Counted from the first letter of the stretch, positions 31,625 through 44,579 are shown. The stretch: 64,000 nucleotides of DNA from Sesamum alatum (GCA_034509735.1 JACGWO010000010.1:7081193-7145192), one strand, 5' to 3'. The notes: generated by a model from the letters alone, not told the origin. Translations and numbers: made by a program.

Positions 31625-32064
31625 ATATACAATACAAAAAAATATAATATTAGTAATAAAATATTAAATGATAATTTTAAAATTATCATTAAAAGTATGT
31701 ATTAAGTGATAATATTTTTTATCTTGTCACTATATAATTATTAGTGATAAAATTTGTGTATAAAGTTGTCATTAAATATAATTAGTGACTCATCTATAGT
31801 GACAACATAATATAGTGACAACAATTATTTGTTGTCACTAGGTTGTCACTATACATGAGTCACTAATTGTATTTAGTAACAGCTTTGTACACATTTTTTT
31901 GTCACTAACAATAATTTTTACAAAATAATATTAATTATTAAAATCATAAAATTTATTATTATGACAAAATAAACATTCTTGTCACTAAATATTTATAATT
32001 AGTGACAATATTAAAATTGTCACTTGATTTTTTAGTCACTAATCTTCTATTTTCTTGTAGTGAT
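31625..32064. mobile_element. Foldback/MITE element with CACTA-like tip
   Basis: Large imperfect palindrome centred near 31830: AATTAGTGACTCATCTATAG and TAGTGACAACAA on the left are mirrored by TTGTTGTCACTA and CTATACATGAGTCACTAATT on the right, with flanking text also pairing outward. GTGACAA/TTGTCAC recurs throughout. The right tip reads TTTTCTTGTAGTG (rc CACTACAAGAAAA), as in CACTA-derived MITEs; the left tip is not clear. Confidence 0.7.
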
Positions 32065-32892
32065 ATTAAAATTAAAAACTGATCATAATATATTAATAAG
32101 TATAAACTAAATTTTTAATTTAATAATACATTCAAATAAAACATATAAATAAGAATTTACTATAAGTCGATACGTTTAATTTAAAAACTGATTAATTATA
32201 TCAATAATTTTAAAATAAAATTTCAAAATCGAAAAACGTGTTTTAAAGAAGATAGAGAACCAAGATTGCAAAATGGTTTAATACGATTTATTTCCCTATG
32301 ATATTACAAATTAGCATATTATTTCCTTATGGAAAAATAATAATAATTTACCTCTCTATATTTTTTAAAATAGAGCAATTTACCTCCCTAGAAAGGAAGG
32401 TAGAATTGATCCATTTTAAAAATATGGAGAGGTAAATTGATTCATTTTAAAAAAACACAAGAAGATGAAATTGTTAATTTATTTTTCATAGGATGGTGAT
32501 TTGCTCATTTGTAATATCACTGGAATTTGCTTGCATTTTCCAAATGCAAAATATAAAAACATAGATATATATCCACATTTATGAAATTCAAGTTCATACT
32601 TTAATTTAAATTTTTTTATGCAAGGTCTCAACGTGATCATTTACACAAAAAAACTCGTCCCCCCCCTGGAAAAAACTTTTGTACCTAGTTTTGCTAATAA
32701 TAATGGAATAGACAAATTATTTTTACACCCAATCAATATAACGATAAGGAAACAAAAAAAATATATATTATTTATCAATTATATTCTATTTTTCTACTTA
32801 TATTTTGGAATTTACTAAATTAATTTCAAATTAAAATAGTTAATTTAATTGATATTTAATATATATTTCGTCATCAAATCAACGGCCGACAA
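32065..32892. other. Intergenic, no gene seen
   Basis: AT-rich. 32270-32520 contains a loose inverted repeat around AATTTACCTCCCTA/TAGGGAGGTAAATT-like text. No coding motif. Confidence 0.4.
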
Positions 32893-33647
32893 GTGTCAAA
32901 TTGAGGTGTTTTGGCCAATCAAATCAAGACGAATATTTTTTATTTTATCTCTTTGAAATACAAAAAAAATAAAGAGATAATATCAAATCGACCAATCATG
33001 TCTTCCCAAATATTTAATATATTATCTCTTTAAATTAAAATAAAGAGATAATATAAAATAAGTGTTCAAGTTCATCACAACTCTACCTCTTTGACAGCTA
33101 TATAAAAGGGTCATTGGAACTCATTCAACACACATACAATTGAAGACACAAGCAAGAGAGCATTCAAGAAGTCCTAAAATCATCTCAAAAGCAAATCAAG
33201 GAAGATCCACGGCGTTCTAGGCAAGATTCAAGGCGTTTCGTCGCGAAAATCACCCAAAATCAGTGTTTTTAATTCAACAAGAAGTCCGAAAAACCGGCGA
33301 ATTAACGTTATCAAGACAGAAGTCCACCTCGGCGGAAGATCAAAGTCTCAAATCCACCAAGAATATCCAAATTCAAGCAAAATACCTTCAAGTTTATAGC
33401 ATTCAATCCGGGAACAAGTCAACGACCCCCCGAATTTACGTTATTCAAAGTCAAAGTCAATGTCAAAGGAGATCAAACGTTGAGTTTTACCTCCGAGGTT
33501 GCCGAAGTCAAAGGTCACGTCCTTGAAGAGAAGAATCAGAAATTTTCAAATCGAGATTTCGCACCCACAAATATTCAATCATTAAAAAAATTTATTTGTA
33601 CTATTTTCTTGTTTCAATCAATTCAGGAGCACGAAAATTTATTTACA
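32893..33647 (+). mobile_element. LTR-like segment (solo LTR candidate)
   Basis: Begins TGTCAAATTGAGG and ends ATTTACA, followed after two bases by TGGTAT (33650), the first six bases of the common initiator-Met tRNA primer site. Contains a strong TATA box (TATATAAAAG at about 33100-33109) followed by a purine/CA-rich leader. AAAGAGATAATAT recurs in direct and inverted form upstream. An 87-codon open frame at 33263-33526 has no recognisable domain. Neither a partner LTR nor gag is found, so the class is uncertain. Confidence 0.4.
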
Positions 33648-33659
33648 AATGGTATAAAA

Positions 33660-34440
33660 CCATACTATTCTTTGGGGATGACATCCAAAAAATCGTAATG
33701 GTTTGAAAAGAGAAACTATAAAAAGGTTGTATGTATGGGATTAGGAATCAACTAATCATCATACAGGTTGTTCAAAGTGATGGAGAAAGAATTTGATCAG
33801 GGACCAAGATGTTATTTCTGAAAGTATCAAAAGATTAAGATCACATATTTTTTAGTTATTTTGTAATTACTAGATTATCCATAGTTAGTAAGCTACGCCC
33901 ACATGTTAGCGGTTGGTGAGGGGTAAAAACGAGTTACACCCCCAGCATTATTACCTAGAATAGTTTAAAAAACTCATTTGTATCATTGTAAAGGGGGCTT
34001 TTGGAAGAGCAATTGAAGAAGGCTTGAAGTTTTTAGCTTGTGACATGTGAAGTCTGCTTTGGTCACAACCTCCCTAATTATTCCCCCATCACAAAATTTG
34101 ATAAATTAATCGAGCGAATTGAATCACAATAAAAGATTTGGTATAGAGTGAATATTCAATTTTCATTTTTTTTTAAAATTCGGTATTAGCATTGGTTTCA
34201 ATTTCTAATATTATTTTACCAACTGTACAAAAGATCAAAATATTACTTTTGTTTATTTTGGTATTTAATTTATATATATTAAGTATTTATTCTATTTTCT
34301 TATTTTACTTATTAAATTTTTAAAAAAAAGTAAATAAGAGGTATAATTAATATTTTTAATATTTGTTTTTAAATTTATTTTTATGTGTTAACAAATTTGA
34401 TAATTATTGAAATTGAATCTGACTAGTTCAGTTTGGTTTT
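33660..34440. other. Intergenic, no gene seen
   Basis: May be internal sequence of the LTR-like unit to the left, but no coding block is recognised. Confidence 0.35.
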
Positions 34441-35215
34441 CGATATAGCATTTTCAATTGGCCCTCAGGATGTTCGGTAGAGAATGGAGAAGACAAAGGA
34501 CCCAATGGGGATTTCAATGATCCCGTTGAGACTTGCTCACACAACGCATGCTCTTTGGGAGAATGTCCCGTTTCATAGATATTGATGTGGAGACACTAAT
34601 GTGTGTGAGAGTGCTTGTTTAGAATAAGTTTATTGGACGACTCCACAGGAAATTCTTTATTGGAGTGATAAAGACGAATTAAGAATGCTTTCTGATGTGA
34701 TAGTGCAAGATTAATCACTAGACTTAGGCACAAATTGTGGTCTTATATTAGATCCATTGTGTTTTGTTTATTCTTTGGTTGTTAAGGTGATCATAAAAGG
34801 GATTGGGAGCAATCCCATCTATATGAATATTAATGAGTGGCACGTCAAGATTTCATCAACTTACCTTGATGAGTAAGAGATTCATATATTGTATCTTGAT
34901 TAACAAGTCTTTGGTCAAGGCGACACAATGACTAGGCGTAGAGTTTTCTAGGTCGACCGTCTTAATCAAGAAAAAAAGGATGGGATGTATAGTTATTAAG
35001 TCAACAAGGTTAAAACTAAAAATTCATTCCTTGGACGTAATCATGAGATAATTGATGAAAGGACCTTACTTTCATGAGACTCGATGTCTAAAGGTTAGTC
35101 ACCTTAGAGATCGGGCTTCGTGGCATGTTGCTAGACGTTAACGATGATTAATAGGTTTTTGGAATTAAGGGATTGATTTCAAAATAATTTAATTAATATA
35201 ATTAATTAAATTTGA
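34441..35215. other. Non-coding retroelement-like segment
   Basis: Moderate GC with conserved-looking stretches (GGATTGGGAGCAATCCCATC, CATGAGACTCGATG) but no open frame. The style resembles the non-coding retroelement copies at 44.9-46.1 and 48.9-50.6 kb, though I could not align them. Confidence 0.3.
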
Positions 35216-37150
35216 CAAATTTGAATGCTTTGTTGTTTCTCTTTTTGAATCAGACAGAGGTAGCAATTGATACCTCCATATATTTTTTTTCTAAAAAATA
35301 TTGAAAGAAACTTGGAGAAAAGGAGACAAAGATGAAAAAGAAGCCCACATTGAAAAAGTATAAGCCAACCTTAAGCATTTTCTGCTATAAATAAAAAACT
35401 TAAGCCAAGCTTATTGCCCCATACTGAAAAATCATTAGTCACACTTAAATACTTTCACCTATAAATATGAAAAAGCTTAAGCCCCAAAAATATTTACATG
35501 TCACTATTCTTTTCATTTTTTTAATAAGGTCAAACTGGTTTTTGACCAGTTTTGGGTGATCGATTTTGGTCGATTTTGATTGACACTGGTTTTGGCCTTA
35601 ACGATTTTGACCTTATGTACCGACCCGATCATATGGTCAATTTTCGGTTGAAGTGGTCAAACCGATCGATTCGGTCTGATTTTAAAAAGATTGGTTTTAA
35701 CTATAGCATCTGGTCTTAACAACTAAACAGAAGGAAAAAGTAATCCCTAAAGCCACCTTTACTTTCAATGATTATCTAGGATATCCCTGCTAATCACCAT
35801 TAATTTTTTGTTACTTCTTTATGGGCCAGCCCGTGATATTGTGCCTTGACCTGGCACAAAATGAGATTGTTGTGTGATTTCAATCAAGAATTGAACCCCG
35901 GGCCTGTATAAATGTGTCCAGATGGCCCACTTCATTGTAACTAATTTTACGTGCCATTTGTTATCCTCAACTTTTATAGCATGTACCTTTTATGTCCTTC
36001 ATTTGAATTTAATTCTGACAACACTCCACCGACTTTTCTCTCCTTCCTCCTTCCATAGGCATTCTTTGAGCTTCAGAACTCCTTTGTATGAGAATTCCAG
36101 TCCTTGAAGTTGGATAAAGTTGTTTGTACTGAAATAAACAAGCCATTATTCTCTTCATTTCAAGTTCCATTTCAAAATGTATATATTTAAAATGTAGGGT
36201 TTTTTTGGAGGAAGATGGCAGGGCACGGGCGGCGATGTTGAGGAAATTGGTGGCAGTGGAGCAACTAGGGAGGGGAGGCGCGGCCGTGCAGTAGCCGTAG
36301 TTATGGGAGGCGAGGGGGGAACTGGGGAGGTGGGTGGGGAAAGTACAACAATGGAGGTTCAGTTTGGTATATAAGATATGTATATATATATATATATAAC
36401 ATTTAACTATTTTCAAATATTTTATACTTTGTGATGTAATCAAATGACATTGATGTTTTTGTCCTGTTATGGGGCAATTTTGTCAAATCCACATTTTATC
36501 ATTTATAATAATTACAAAACATAAAAGCAATATAAAATTATCACATATTAATCTTTCAATACTTGACCTAATGTAAACAAGATATTAAATTATTATCACA
36601 TCAAATATCCCAACATTAATCATGAAATTATCTATCCTATTTTAATACCATCACACAAAGTAAAGGAGGCCTAAAGGAAAAATTGTCCAAAGAACTTATT
36701 ATTTGATGCCACTTGTGCACTTTATTCCTTGACTGGCTACCAACCCCAGTATAGTTCCTCCCCATACTCCTCATTCTTTCTCATATGCAAGGTATGGTAA
36801 GCGGTGTGAGCAACTAATCATCCAGTAATCGGTGTCTACCTCTTACTAGATACGAGCATATCACATTAATAGCACATAACTATCATTTGCCAACACGCAA
36901 TTGAAAAATCAAATTCGAATAAAATAAATGAGGAAAATGTAATACTTCAAAACATTTGATGGAATAATGAGAAATCTAAACTTTTCAATCAAAGAAAAGT
37001 TATGCAAAAGAATCGTGTGTGGAAACAACAATTTTGATAGATTAGTGCAAGTGCTTTCGTAAATCAACCCTTTTAGTTAAGTAGGAATGCTCTCATTCAC
37101 TAGCAACATAACTAACATTGCATTTATTTCTAACTATTATTATAACATAA
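35216..37150. other. Intergenic, no convincing gene
   Basis: 35820-35930 includes AGAATTGAACCCCGGGCC, whose reverse complement looks like a tRNA B box (GGGGTTCAATTCTT), a possible SINE scrap. 35520-35700 repeats GGTTTTGACC/GATCGATT phrases. A long open frame at 36009-36443 (minus) is low-complexity chance. Confidence 0.35.
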
Positions 37151-37152
37151 TT

Positions 37153-37325
37153 CAGGCCTCAATTTTTAACCTTGATTAAGAGGATCTTAACTCACAATCT
37201 CAGTCTTTAACTCCGACTAAGAGATCTTAACATATAACCTCAGTCTTTAACCCTAGCTAGGAGAGTCTTAAAACTAATAATCCCGGTTTCCAACCCCGAC
37301 TAGGAGGATTCAAAACAACTCTACT
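37153..37325. repeat. Four-unit tandem repeat, about 43 bp
   Basis: Units of the form TCAGTCTTTAACCCTAGCTAGGAGAGTCTTAA vary slightly: (a) CTCAATTTTTAACCTTGATTAAG, (b) TCAGTCTTTAACTCCGACTAAG, (c) TCAGTCTTTAACCCTAGCTAGG, (d) CCGGTTTCCAACCCCGACTAGG. Confidence 0.75.
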
Positions 37326-37900
37326 TTTCCCAGTTAATAGTGATTTCATTAACGGTTGAGCATGTTCCATCTATCAGTCGATGAACTTGAGCATGCGGTT
37401 TCATTCTTAAAAGTAGAACAACAATTTTCACACACGTTTCAGTTTCAAAAATAGGTCCAAGAATAAGACATAGTAGAATAATTTTAACACAATGTAATGA
37501 CTTTTAAATTTCAAGATTTGGTAAAGTGTCCCCATCAATATTTGACACAAAAATCCGACCGCATATATCTCAAAATTTTTACTTGTAAAAATACATCATA
37601 TGGTCGCATATCATTTTGCATTAAATCCAAAACTATTATGTGAAATCAAACATATAGAAGGAACCATCACATAAAAAGGAAAAAACCACTTACTGAAATA
37701 TTTTGATTCATACTGGTTCAACTCACCACTTGATCCGGCGTAATCAAGTCCTACAAGAAATTAATTTAACCATGTTAATCCAAATCACGTATTCTGACTC
37801 CATCTACCAAGCTAAATAAATCCCTAAAGTTAACTTAGATGTAATATATTATACATATATATATATATATATTCATATATAAATATCCTGCTCCCACTTT

Positions 37901-37908
37901 ATTGAACC
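37901..37908. repeat. Target-site duplication ATTGAACC, left copy
   Basis: Eight bases directly before the TAGGGGTGGCA tip; identical to 38964-38971. Confidence 0.93.
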
Positions 37909-38240
37909 TAGGGGTGGCAACGAGTCGAGTTCGACCATGGCGAGCTCGAGCTCGATTTTGAAGGGTGTGGCTCGAGCTCGAGCTCGTAATTATTTGTATA
38001 ATTTTTTTTTATATTTTTTTAATTATTAGTATAATTTTTAATAAAATTATATTATTATAAATTATAATAGTATAGAGTATGTATATATATAAATTAATTA
38101 TAGGACTTGTTAATTTAAAAAATTAGAAGAGATTACAAATAAATTAAAAATATAACATAAATTTATATGTGTCATATTAAAAAAAAATTACAACTTACTA
38201 AAATTGTTGATTAAGCTTGTTTGATTCATTATTATTATTA

Positions 38241-38285
<45 letters not shown>

Positions 38286-38963
38286 CATCATCATCTTCAT
38301 CATCATCATCTAGATTAATTCATGGGAATCACTAAGTTTTTGACATAAATTTATAAGTAAAATTTATAGATTGTATAATGTATACTATGTATTTTGATAT
38401 AAATATAAGACTCACAAATAGATAAAAAATCATAAGTTAATTGTTAGGACTTGTTAATTTACAAAAAGTATAAGAGGTTATAAATAGATATTAAAATATA
38501 ACATAAAATTTATATGTATCATATTAAATAATTATTTTAAAGAAAATATTAAAATTTACTAAATATTGATTAAGTTTATTTTATATAAAATTATAAAGGT
38601 TAAATGTATAAATAAAAGTACCAATACCATAGTTTATTATTATCTAAAATAAAATGTATGATATTGATTAATAATTACAATATATGATCAATTTTGAGTA
38701 TAAAATTGATAAAGTATTGAATATCAAATTAATATATAAATATTCTAAACATAAAAAATATATAAAAAATTAAAAAAAAAAAGAGAGAAAAGCTCGCGAG
38801 CCGTTCGCGAGCTAAACAAATAGAGAGAATTGAGCTCGAGCTTGAGCTCGACTGGAGCTCGAGCTGGCTCGACTCGAGCTCGAAAAACTCAAGCTCGAGT
38901 CGAGCTCAAACTCGAGCCGACTCGCGAAGCTCGCGAGCCGGCTCGACTCGTCTGCCACCCCTA
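37909..38963. mobile_element. hAT-type non-autonomous transposon, TAGGGGTGGCA ends
   Basis: 1055-bp element with inverted tips TAGGGGTGGCA, extended by ACGAGTCGAG on both sides with one extra base, and a perfect 8-bp target duplication ATTGAACC, as made by hAT transposases. Both subterminal regions are packed with GAGCTCGAGCTCG palindromic motifs (37930-37990 and 38790-38955). The interior is AT-rich and non-coding with an (ATT)n/(CAT)n microsatellite. It must have been moved by a transposase from elsewhere. Confidence 0.93.
38227..38311. repeat. (ATT)n-(CAT)n microsatellite
   Basis: About 55 bases of ATT/TTA units followed by TCATCATCATCTTCATCATC-type units. Confidence 0.95.
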
Positions 38964-38971
38964 ATTGAACC
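38964..38971. repeat. Target-site duplication ATTGAACC, right copy
   Basis: Identical to 37901-37908. Confidence 0.93.
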
Positions 38972-39770
38972 TAATAATATTTCTAACACCAGCTTAATGT
39001 CATATTATATATACTTATATAGACATCCAAACTCCACTCTACTGAACATAATCTATAGAACTAGCTTAATGTAATATTATATATATGTATGACATCCTAA
39101 TGATCACCATTGTTCACGTACACATACATATATTCCAGTACATCAATGTTTTGTGCATTCATGTTCAACTTACCAAGCATACAGAATTTGACTAATTTTG
39201 TCCTTTTACTTCCAACCTCACAAATTCGCTCTCCACCACTTTAGCGCTCCAAACAATTGTTTGTCAGAGACCTTAGTTAAATTGCGACTCCAATTCATGC
39301 ATAATCCTTGTCGTATTTTTTCTGCTTTTATCACCAAGTCAATATCAGGTTCCCTAATACCATATTATTATTTTTATTAACTTAATCAGTTAAAATAACA
39401 TGGATCTACCAATAATGCTTTTTTCGTACCAAATGTTGTACTACTTTTACTTCATAATTAACTGTACAATTTCCTAAAACACTTCTAATTCATTGTTGTA
39501 GAATTTTAATGGGCTCTTACATTCCTCCCGCTCAATATAGAGTTTCATTGTCGAAGCTGAATGTACTTGAAGAAACTTTTTGTTGTTTAATTTAGTTAAT
39601 CAAAGTTAAACTTCTTAACTTTTACTCCTCAATATGCTAAATTACTAATATAGTCTACTGAAACATTCATAATTCATAAAACTCAAGATTAAGATTTTGT
39701 TAGAATTGGTGATTGACAGGCCAATTATTGATTCATTGTCAACCATTCAAAAATAATTATTCTATACATT
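38972..39770. other. Intergenic, no gene seen
   Basis: Continues the sequence interrupted by the hAT element. GGGCTCTTACATTCCTCCCGC at 39510-39530 resembles a phrase common at LTR ends of plant retroelements, without further support. Confidence 0.35.
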
Positions 39771-39778
39771 TTAATAAA
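39771..39778. repeat. Flanking direct repeat TTAATAAA, left copy
   Basis: Eight bases before the MULE tip, repeated at 44741-44748. MULEs usually make 9-bp duplications; the ninth base differs here. Confidence 0.8.
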
Positions 39779-39965
39779 GGGTTAAATGCAGACACCCCTC
39801 CAATCTTTGGGGGGTGTTGCACTTTACCCCCCAACTTTTTTTTTACACGTAACCCTCCGACCTTTGTATTTTTATAGCACTTAACCTTTTTTTTTTTAAA
39901 AAATTTTTGGCGAATCTTGATGGAATATTTCTCGTTTGTGTGATACACGCGCACTTGGGCGAGTA
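39779..39965. repeat. MULE terminal inverted repeat, left
   Basis: Pairs with the reverse complement of about 44580-44740; differences are mostly in T runs and C runs. Confidence 0.88.
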
Positions 39966-40098
39966 ACTTGATGGGCCAAAATTGTAATTTGCCTTTGACG
40001 AACGCGGTAAAAAATTGGGGTTTGGGTGAAATGACCTAATTTCACCCCAAAATCCAATTCTCACCCGGTTCAAACTGAAGAAAAAAGAAATTTCTGCC

Positions 40099-43000
40099 AT
40101 GGGTTGGAGATTACGTGAAGGAGAAGAGGAAATAGCAAATGAAAAAGAAGCCCCTGACTATGGTAAGTAATTTCTACCGTTTGTTTTCTTTTTTTTTTTT
40201 TATTTTTATAATACTTTGTGGGTGAGATTTTTGAAGCTATTGTACAACTTTTGTGAAACACGAGATCTTAGAATATATATTTATGTGTTATTTTAATGCT
40301 TTTGTATAGTTGTTGTTTTGTTGTTGTATTTGATGTAAAGATTCCTCTTTGTGTACAATTTTTTGTCTGTAATCGATTAAATTATTGGAGTTGTTGGGAC
40401 CACTTTCTACGTTGCGTTAATATTTGTATTGCAGGGCCTAATAATGAGTATTTTACTATTAGAATGGATTATTCTGGTCAAATGTGTAAATTTGGTCGTA
40501 GGGTTTATGTAGCGGGCAAAATTGCTCATTTTGATTATTGTCATGGTGATGAAATGTCCTTGATTGAACTCATTTAATGGCCAAGGCACTGCACATAGAT
40601 ACAGATAACGTTACATTCGTTTATAGTAAGAATGCTATTAATGACTGCAACTCAATCATCATGATGTCAATTGATTTACATACCTTAGAATTGGTAAACT
40701 ATGTTGATGAACACAGGATGGTTGGGGTATTCATAGACCATCGGCATGAGCCAGAGATACATTTTAGTGAATGTGAATCTAGTAGAAGGTTGCCTGATAT
40801 TGAGGAAGGTTTAGAATATATGGGTGATGACATTGAGGGGCAAAGGGTGGGAGAATATGAAAATCAGAGTGAGGGACAAAGAATACAAGAATTGAGAGGC
40901 AGATGTGGAAGAACCTAAAAAAACAGAGTGAGGGGCAGAGGGTGGAAGAACCTGAAAAACAGAGTGAGAGGCAGGGGGATGGAGTTGAGGGTGGACTGAT
41001 CAGTGATGATGAACAAAGTATAGGAAATGATTCTTGTTATTCAGATGTATTAGTGGATAGTGAATTGGAAATTGGAGATAATGGAGTGAATTTGGGATAG
41101 AAGTGAACTGGGGTGGTGTAGGAGGGAAAGGAAAAAGTGCACAGTTGATGAAGTCTAGTAAAGGTAAAGGTAAAGAGGTTGACAAACATGGTGGGTTTGT
41201 AGTCTTTAATACAAATCTGGATAATGATGATCCCAAGTTTGAGGTTGGCCTATGTTTTCCTGACACTCAGTCATTCAGAGATGCAGTCAGACAACATTCA
41301 ATTGTTAATGCTAGGGATGTAGTATATACAAAGAATGATAAGGATAAAGTTCAAGTTAAGTGCAAACATGACAGTTGTAAATGGTATATATTTGCTTCAA
41401 AAATTCATGGAGATGACACAATACAAGTGAAGACACTGCACAGTGAACATCAATGCATTAGGGTTGAAAGAGAGTCTGCAGCAAACTCTAAATGGTTAGC
41501 AAACAAATACAAAGACAAGGTAAGGAGTGATCCTAAAATGGCCTGTTTGTAGTATGATGTCAGTAATGCAAAAGGAATGCAAGTTACTATTCAGTAAGTT
41601 TCAGATGTATAAAGCCAAAGGGAAGGTAAGCCAAAATGTCTGCAGGAAGTGAAGCAAATCAGTATAGTTTGTTGTGGAGGTATGCGACAGAGATTACAAG
41701 GTCTAATCCTAATACTATAGTCAAAATTAAAACAAAAGAAGTAAATGGGAGGCTATTTTTAGAAGATTGCTGGATGGTTGTAGACCATTAATTTGTCTTG
41801 ATGGTTGCCATTTGAAAACTACTTGTGGTGGAATACTCCTATGTGTTGTAGTAATACATGCAACATAGTATGCATCCTTTTGCATATTGTTGTGGTTGAA
41901 AAAGAGAAAAAAAGTACATGGCAGTGGTTTCTTGAACTGTTGATGCATGACTTGGAGATCCCAGTTAATAGTGACAAATGGACAATCATGTCAGACAAGC
42001 AAAAATGCCTCATTGATGCAGTTGACATGTTGTTGCCTAACTGTGAGCACAGATTCTGTGTTATGCATTTGTATAATAACTTTAAAGTGGCACACAAAGG
42101 ACTTGGTTTAAAAATGATTATGTGGAAAGTTGCTAAAGCTACAAGAATAGTGGATTTTGAGAAGATATTGAATGAATTGAAGAGTAAGGACTTGGAAGCC
42201 TTCAAATGGCTTTCAAAAAGACCTGCTGCACAATGGTCCAGAGCATATTTTAGACCTAATGCCAAATGTGATATCTTATTGAACAACATGTGTGAAAGCT
42301 TTAATGCTACAATTCTGGAGGCAAGAAGTAGACCTATTATAGACATGTTGGAGACAATCAGAATAATGTTGATGAAGATGGTTTATGTTAAGAGGGATGA
42401 AATGAAAAAACACAAGGGTACGTTGACTCCAAACATTCAGAAGTTGATTGAAGAACTGAAGAAAAAAAGTATGGAGTACATTGCTCAATGGATGGCAAGG
42501 ATCAGTTGAGATTGAAAGTTGTTATGTGACAAGCATACTCTGAACTTGGCAGAACACACACATTCTTGCAGGTGACTACATTTGACTGTTTGTCTATAAT
42601 TGTTGTTTGGTATACAAGTTTGATACTTGGTTTCTTGCAGGAAGTGGCAGCTTACTGGAATCCCATGTGCACATGCAATTTCTGGCATGTATTTCATGGG
42701 ATACAAGCCAGAGGACTATGTTAATGAATGCAACAAAAAGTCTGTCTTTTTAAGGGTTTACAACCATTGGATGATGCCACTACTTGGACCAGAAGAATGG
42801 CCTCATTCAGACAGACCACAATTGTTGCCTCCAATCATTGAAAGGATGCCAGGCAGGCCCAGCAAGACAGAAGGAAGACTCCTGACGAACAAATAAAAAA
42901 GGGTCACAAACTTGTGGGCAAAAACGTGAGAAACTAGGAACGCAAGGGCTTGTTATGACTGCAATAAAGTAGGGATAACCTCCGCCAATATCATTAGCAC

Positions 43001-43230
43001 TCCAAAACAGAACCAAAAACGTACCAGATAGGACGTAGTAGACGTGAGGGTGACCTCCTCCCTATTTTCAAAGCATAAAATGAATTTTACTTTTATTCTT
43101 TGTTATTTCCTAATTTCTCTATATATAGACGTAAATGCTTATCTAGTTGTTTATTTTACAGAATGAAAGAAATGCAGATAGACTAGTTCCAAGAATTCAA
43201 ATTTGGGCAGACGATGTTTTGACTGCAGTA
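40099..43230 (+). pseudogene. MULE transposase gene, frameshifted
   Basis: Probable exon 1 40099-40162 (MGWRLREGEEEIANEKEAPD, donor GTAAGT) and exon 2 from 40435 (GPNNEYFTIRM, DEMSLIELI), then a frame break before MAKALHIDTDNVTFVYSK (40577). An acidic repeat linker with SEGQR follows. 41103-41552 is the MuDR DNA-binding domain (FRDAVRQHSIVNARDVVYTK, CKHDSCKWYIFASKIHGDD). The catalytic domain runs about 41790-42450: LDGCHLKTTCGG (first Asp), then SDKQKCLIDAV, LLPNCEHRFCVMHLYNNFK and CDILLNNMCESFNATILEAR. A SWIM zinc finger (HTHSCR/KWQLTGIPCAHA) is split by an intron 42572-42640 with clean GT-AG borders. Breaks near 40575, 40915, 41100, 41553-41805 and 42509 leave it dead, but it is far better kept than the 7.8-9.1 kb relic. 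Confidence 0.9.
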
Positions 43231-44560
43231 AGTTATTATATTTTTTTTGTTCCTTAGTTGTGCAAGAACACAAATATCACATCTCTGACATGGTTCCTTA
43301 GTGCAGGCAGGCCTAGTCAGCAGTACTTTTGATTTGACCAAAGGTTATAAACTGGGCCTGGACACCTAGCAAAAAAGAGAAAAACTGAATGGGTCACAAG
43401 TACGTGCCCAAGATTAAGGGGACATTAATTAATCCCTCATGCATCTTCCAACACCAGAAAAGAAAAACAAACAAACAAACTAAAAAATATAGCTTCAAGT
43501 TCATTGTTTCAAGGTTCAGTTCCAAGATTCTTTTTCAATTCCGTCAGTTATCCCCTAACGTAGTTTCGATCTAAGACCAACTTCTTAGTATGCAGTGCAG
43601 CAGCGCAGCATGTCCCAAGTACATCAAATAGTAAGAACCAATATTTTGAATTACTCTCCCAAGATGTAGCTCCAGAGAACTGGAAAGAAAAATTGATCAT
43701 AACATTTTGTGAATGGTGTGTTGGGCTGGCTGAATTTGCATTTTGGATTTTCTATTTTTTGTTTCTATTAGTTCCTCTCTGGTCACATATGTTGGAATAA
43801 CAAACTGATCATTACAGTTTGTTATAGAACTAGTTCCAGTCTTTGACAATGCATTTTCCTGCTTCGTATATTTATCTGTCAGCCTAAAACGAAAAAACAA
43901 CCAAAAAATGAAAAGCTCTTAAGAGAATTGATTGACACCCAAAATTTCTAGTCCATAACAACTAATGCGATATTCTCGTAAACAAATCGAGTTGGCTTCA
44001 ATAAAATAATACCAAAATATGAAATTGCCAACACACCCATAAACATTTCAACACAATCACATCATCAAGTATATTAAAAACAAGCTACAACACAATGCCC
44101 CCCACAACCATTTCTCTTTCTTCTTTCTTTTTTTTTTTTTCTCCATCTTCATGATCGGTTGATTCTTCTAAGTAGACCCCAGTATGATTTATCGCGATCG
44201 CTCACACATTGGGGGATCAATCTAAGAAAAGTAGTTCAACCTCCTTCTTTCTACACAATAGGTCTCAACAGAAAAGAAAAAAAAATTTCGTATGAAAATT
44301 CACCAAAAAAATAGGTTTTTTTTTTTTCTTCAATTAGTATTTTTTCCTTCGGCTAGATGCACTTACCGGAATCTATCACAAGTAGCATATCTTCGACCTG
44401 GATTCATGTCCGTCCATGAAGTTTTCTTCACCGATCGACGTCCACAGTAGCAATTCTCTTCCATTTCTCTTCACTCCTTCACAACCGTTGTGTTTGAAGA
44501 ACTTAGGGCAAGAAATTTGAGGGTTTTAATTTATCTGTTACTTTGGGTGGGAGGAGGAGT
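43231..44560. other. MULE 3' non-coding part
   Basis: No coding block recognised between the transposase and the right inverted repeat. Several poly-A/T runs. Confidence 0.5.
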
Positions 44561-44579
44561 GAAAATTACGTAAATATCC

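Noticed and set aside
33263..33526. 87-codon plus-strand open frame after a strong TATA box
   Set aside because: No domain, biased Ser/Gln content; lies inside an LTR-like leader. Kept only as part of that element.
36009..36443. 144-codon minus-strand open frame
   Set aside because: Low-complexity (IYIYIHI run), no domain, spans unrelated AT- and GC-rich stretches; chance frame.
41819..42346. 175-codon minus-strand frame
   Set aside because: Shadow of the MULE transposase on the plus strand.
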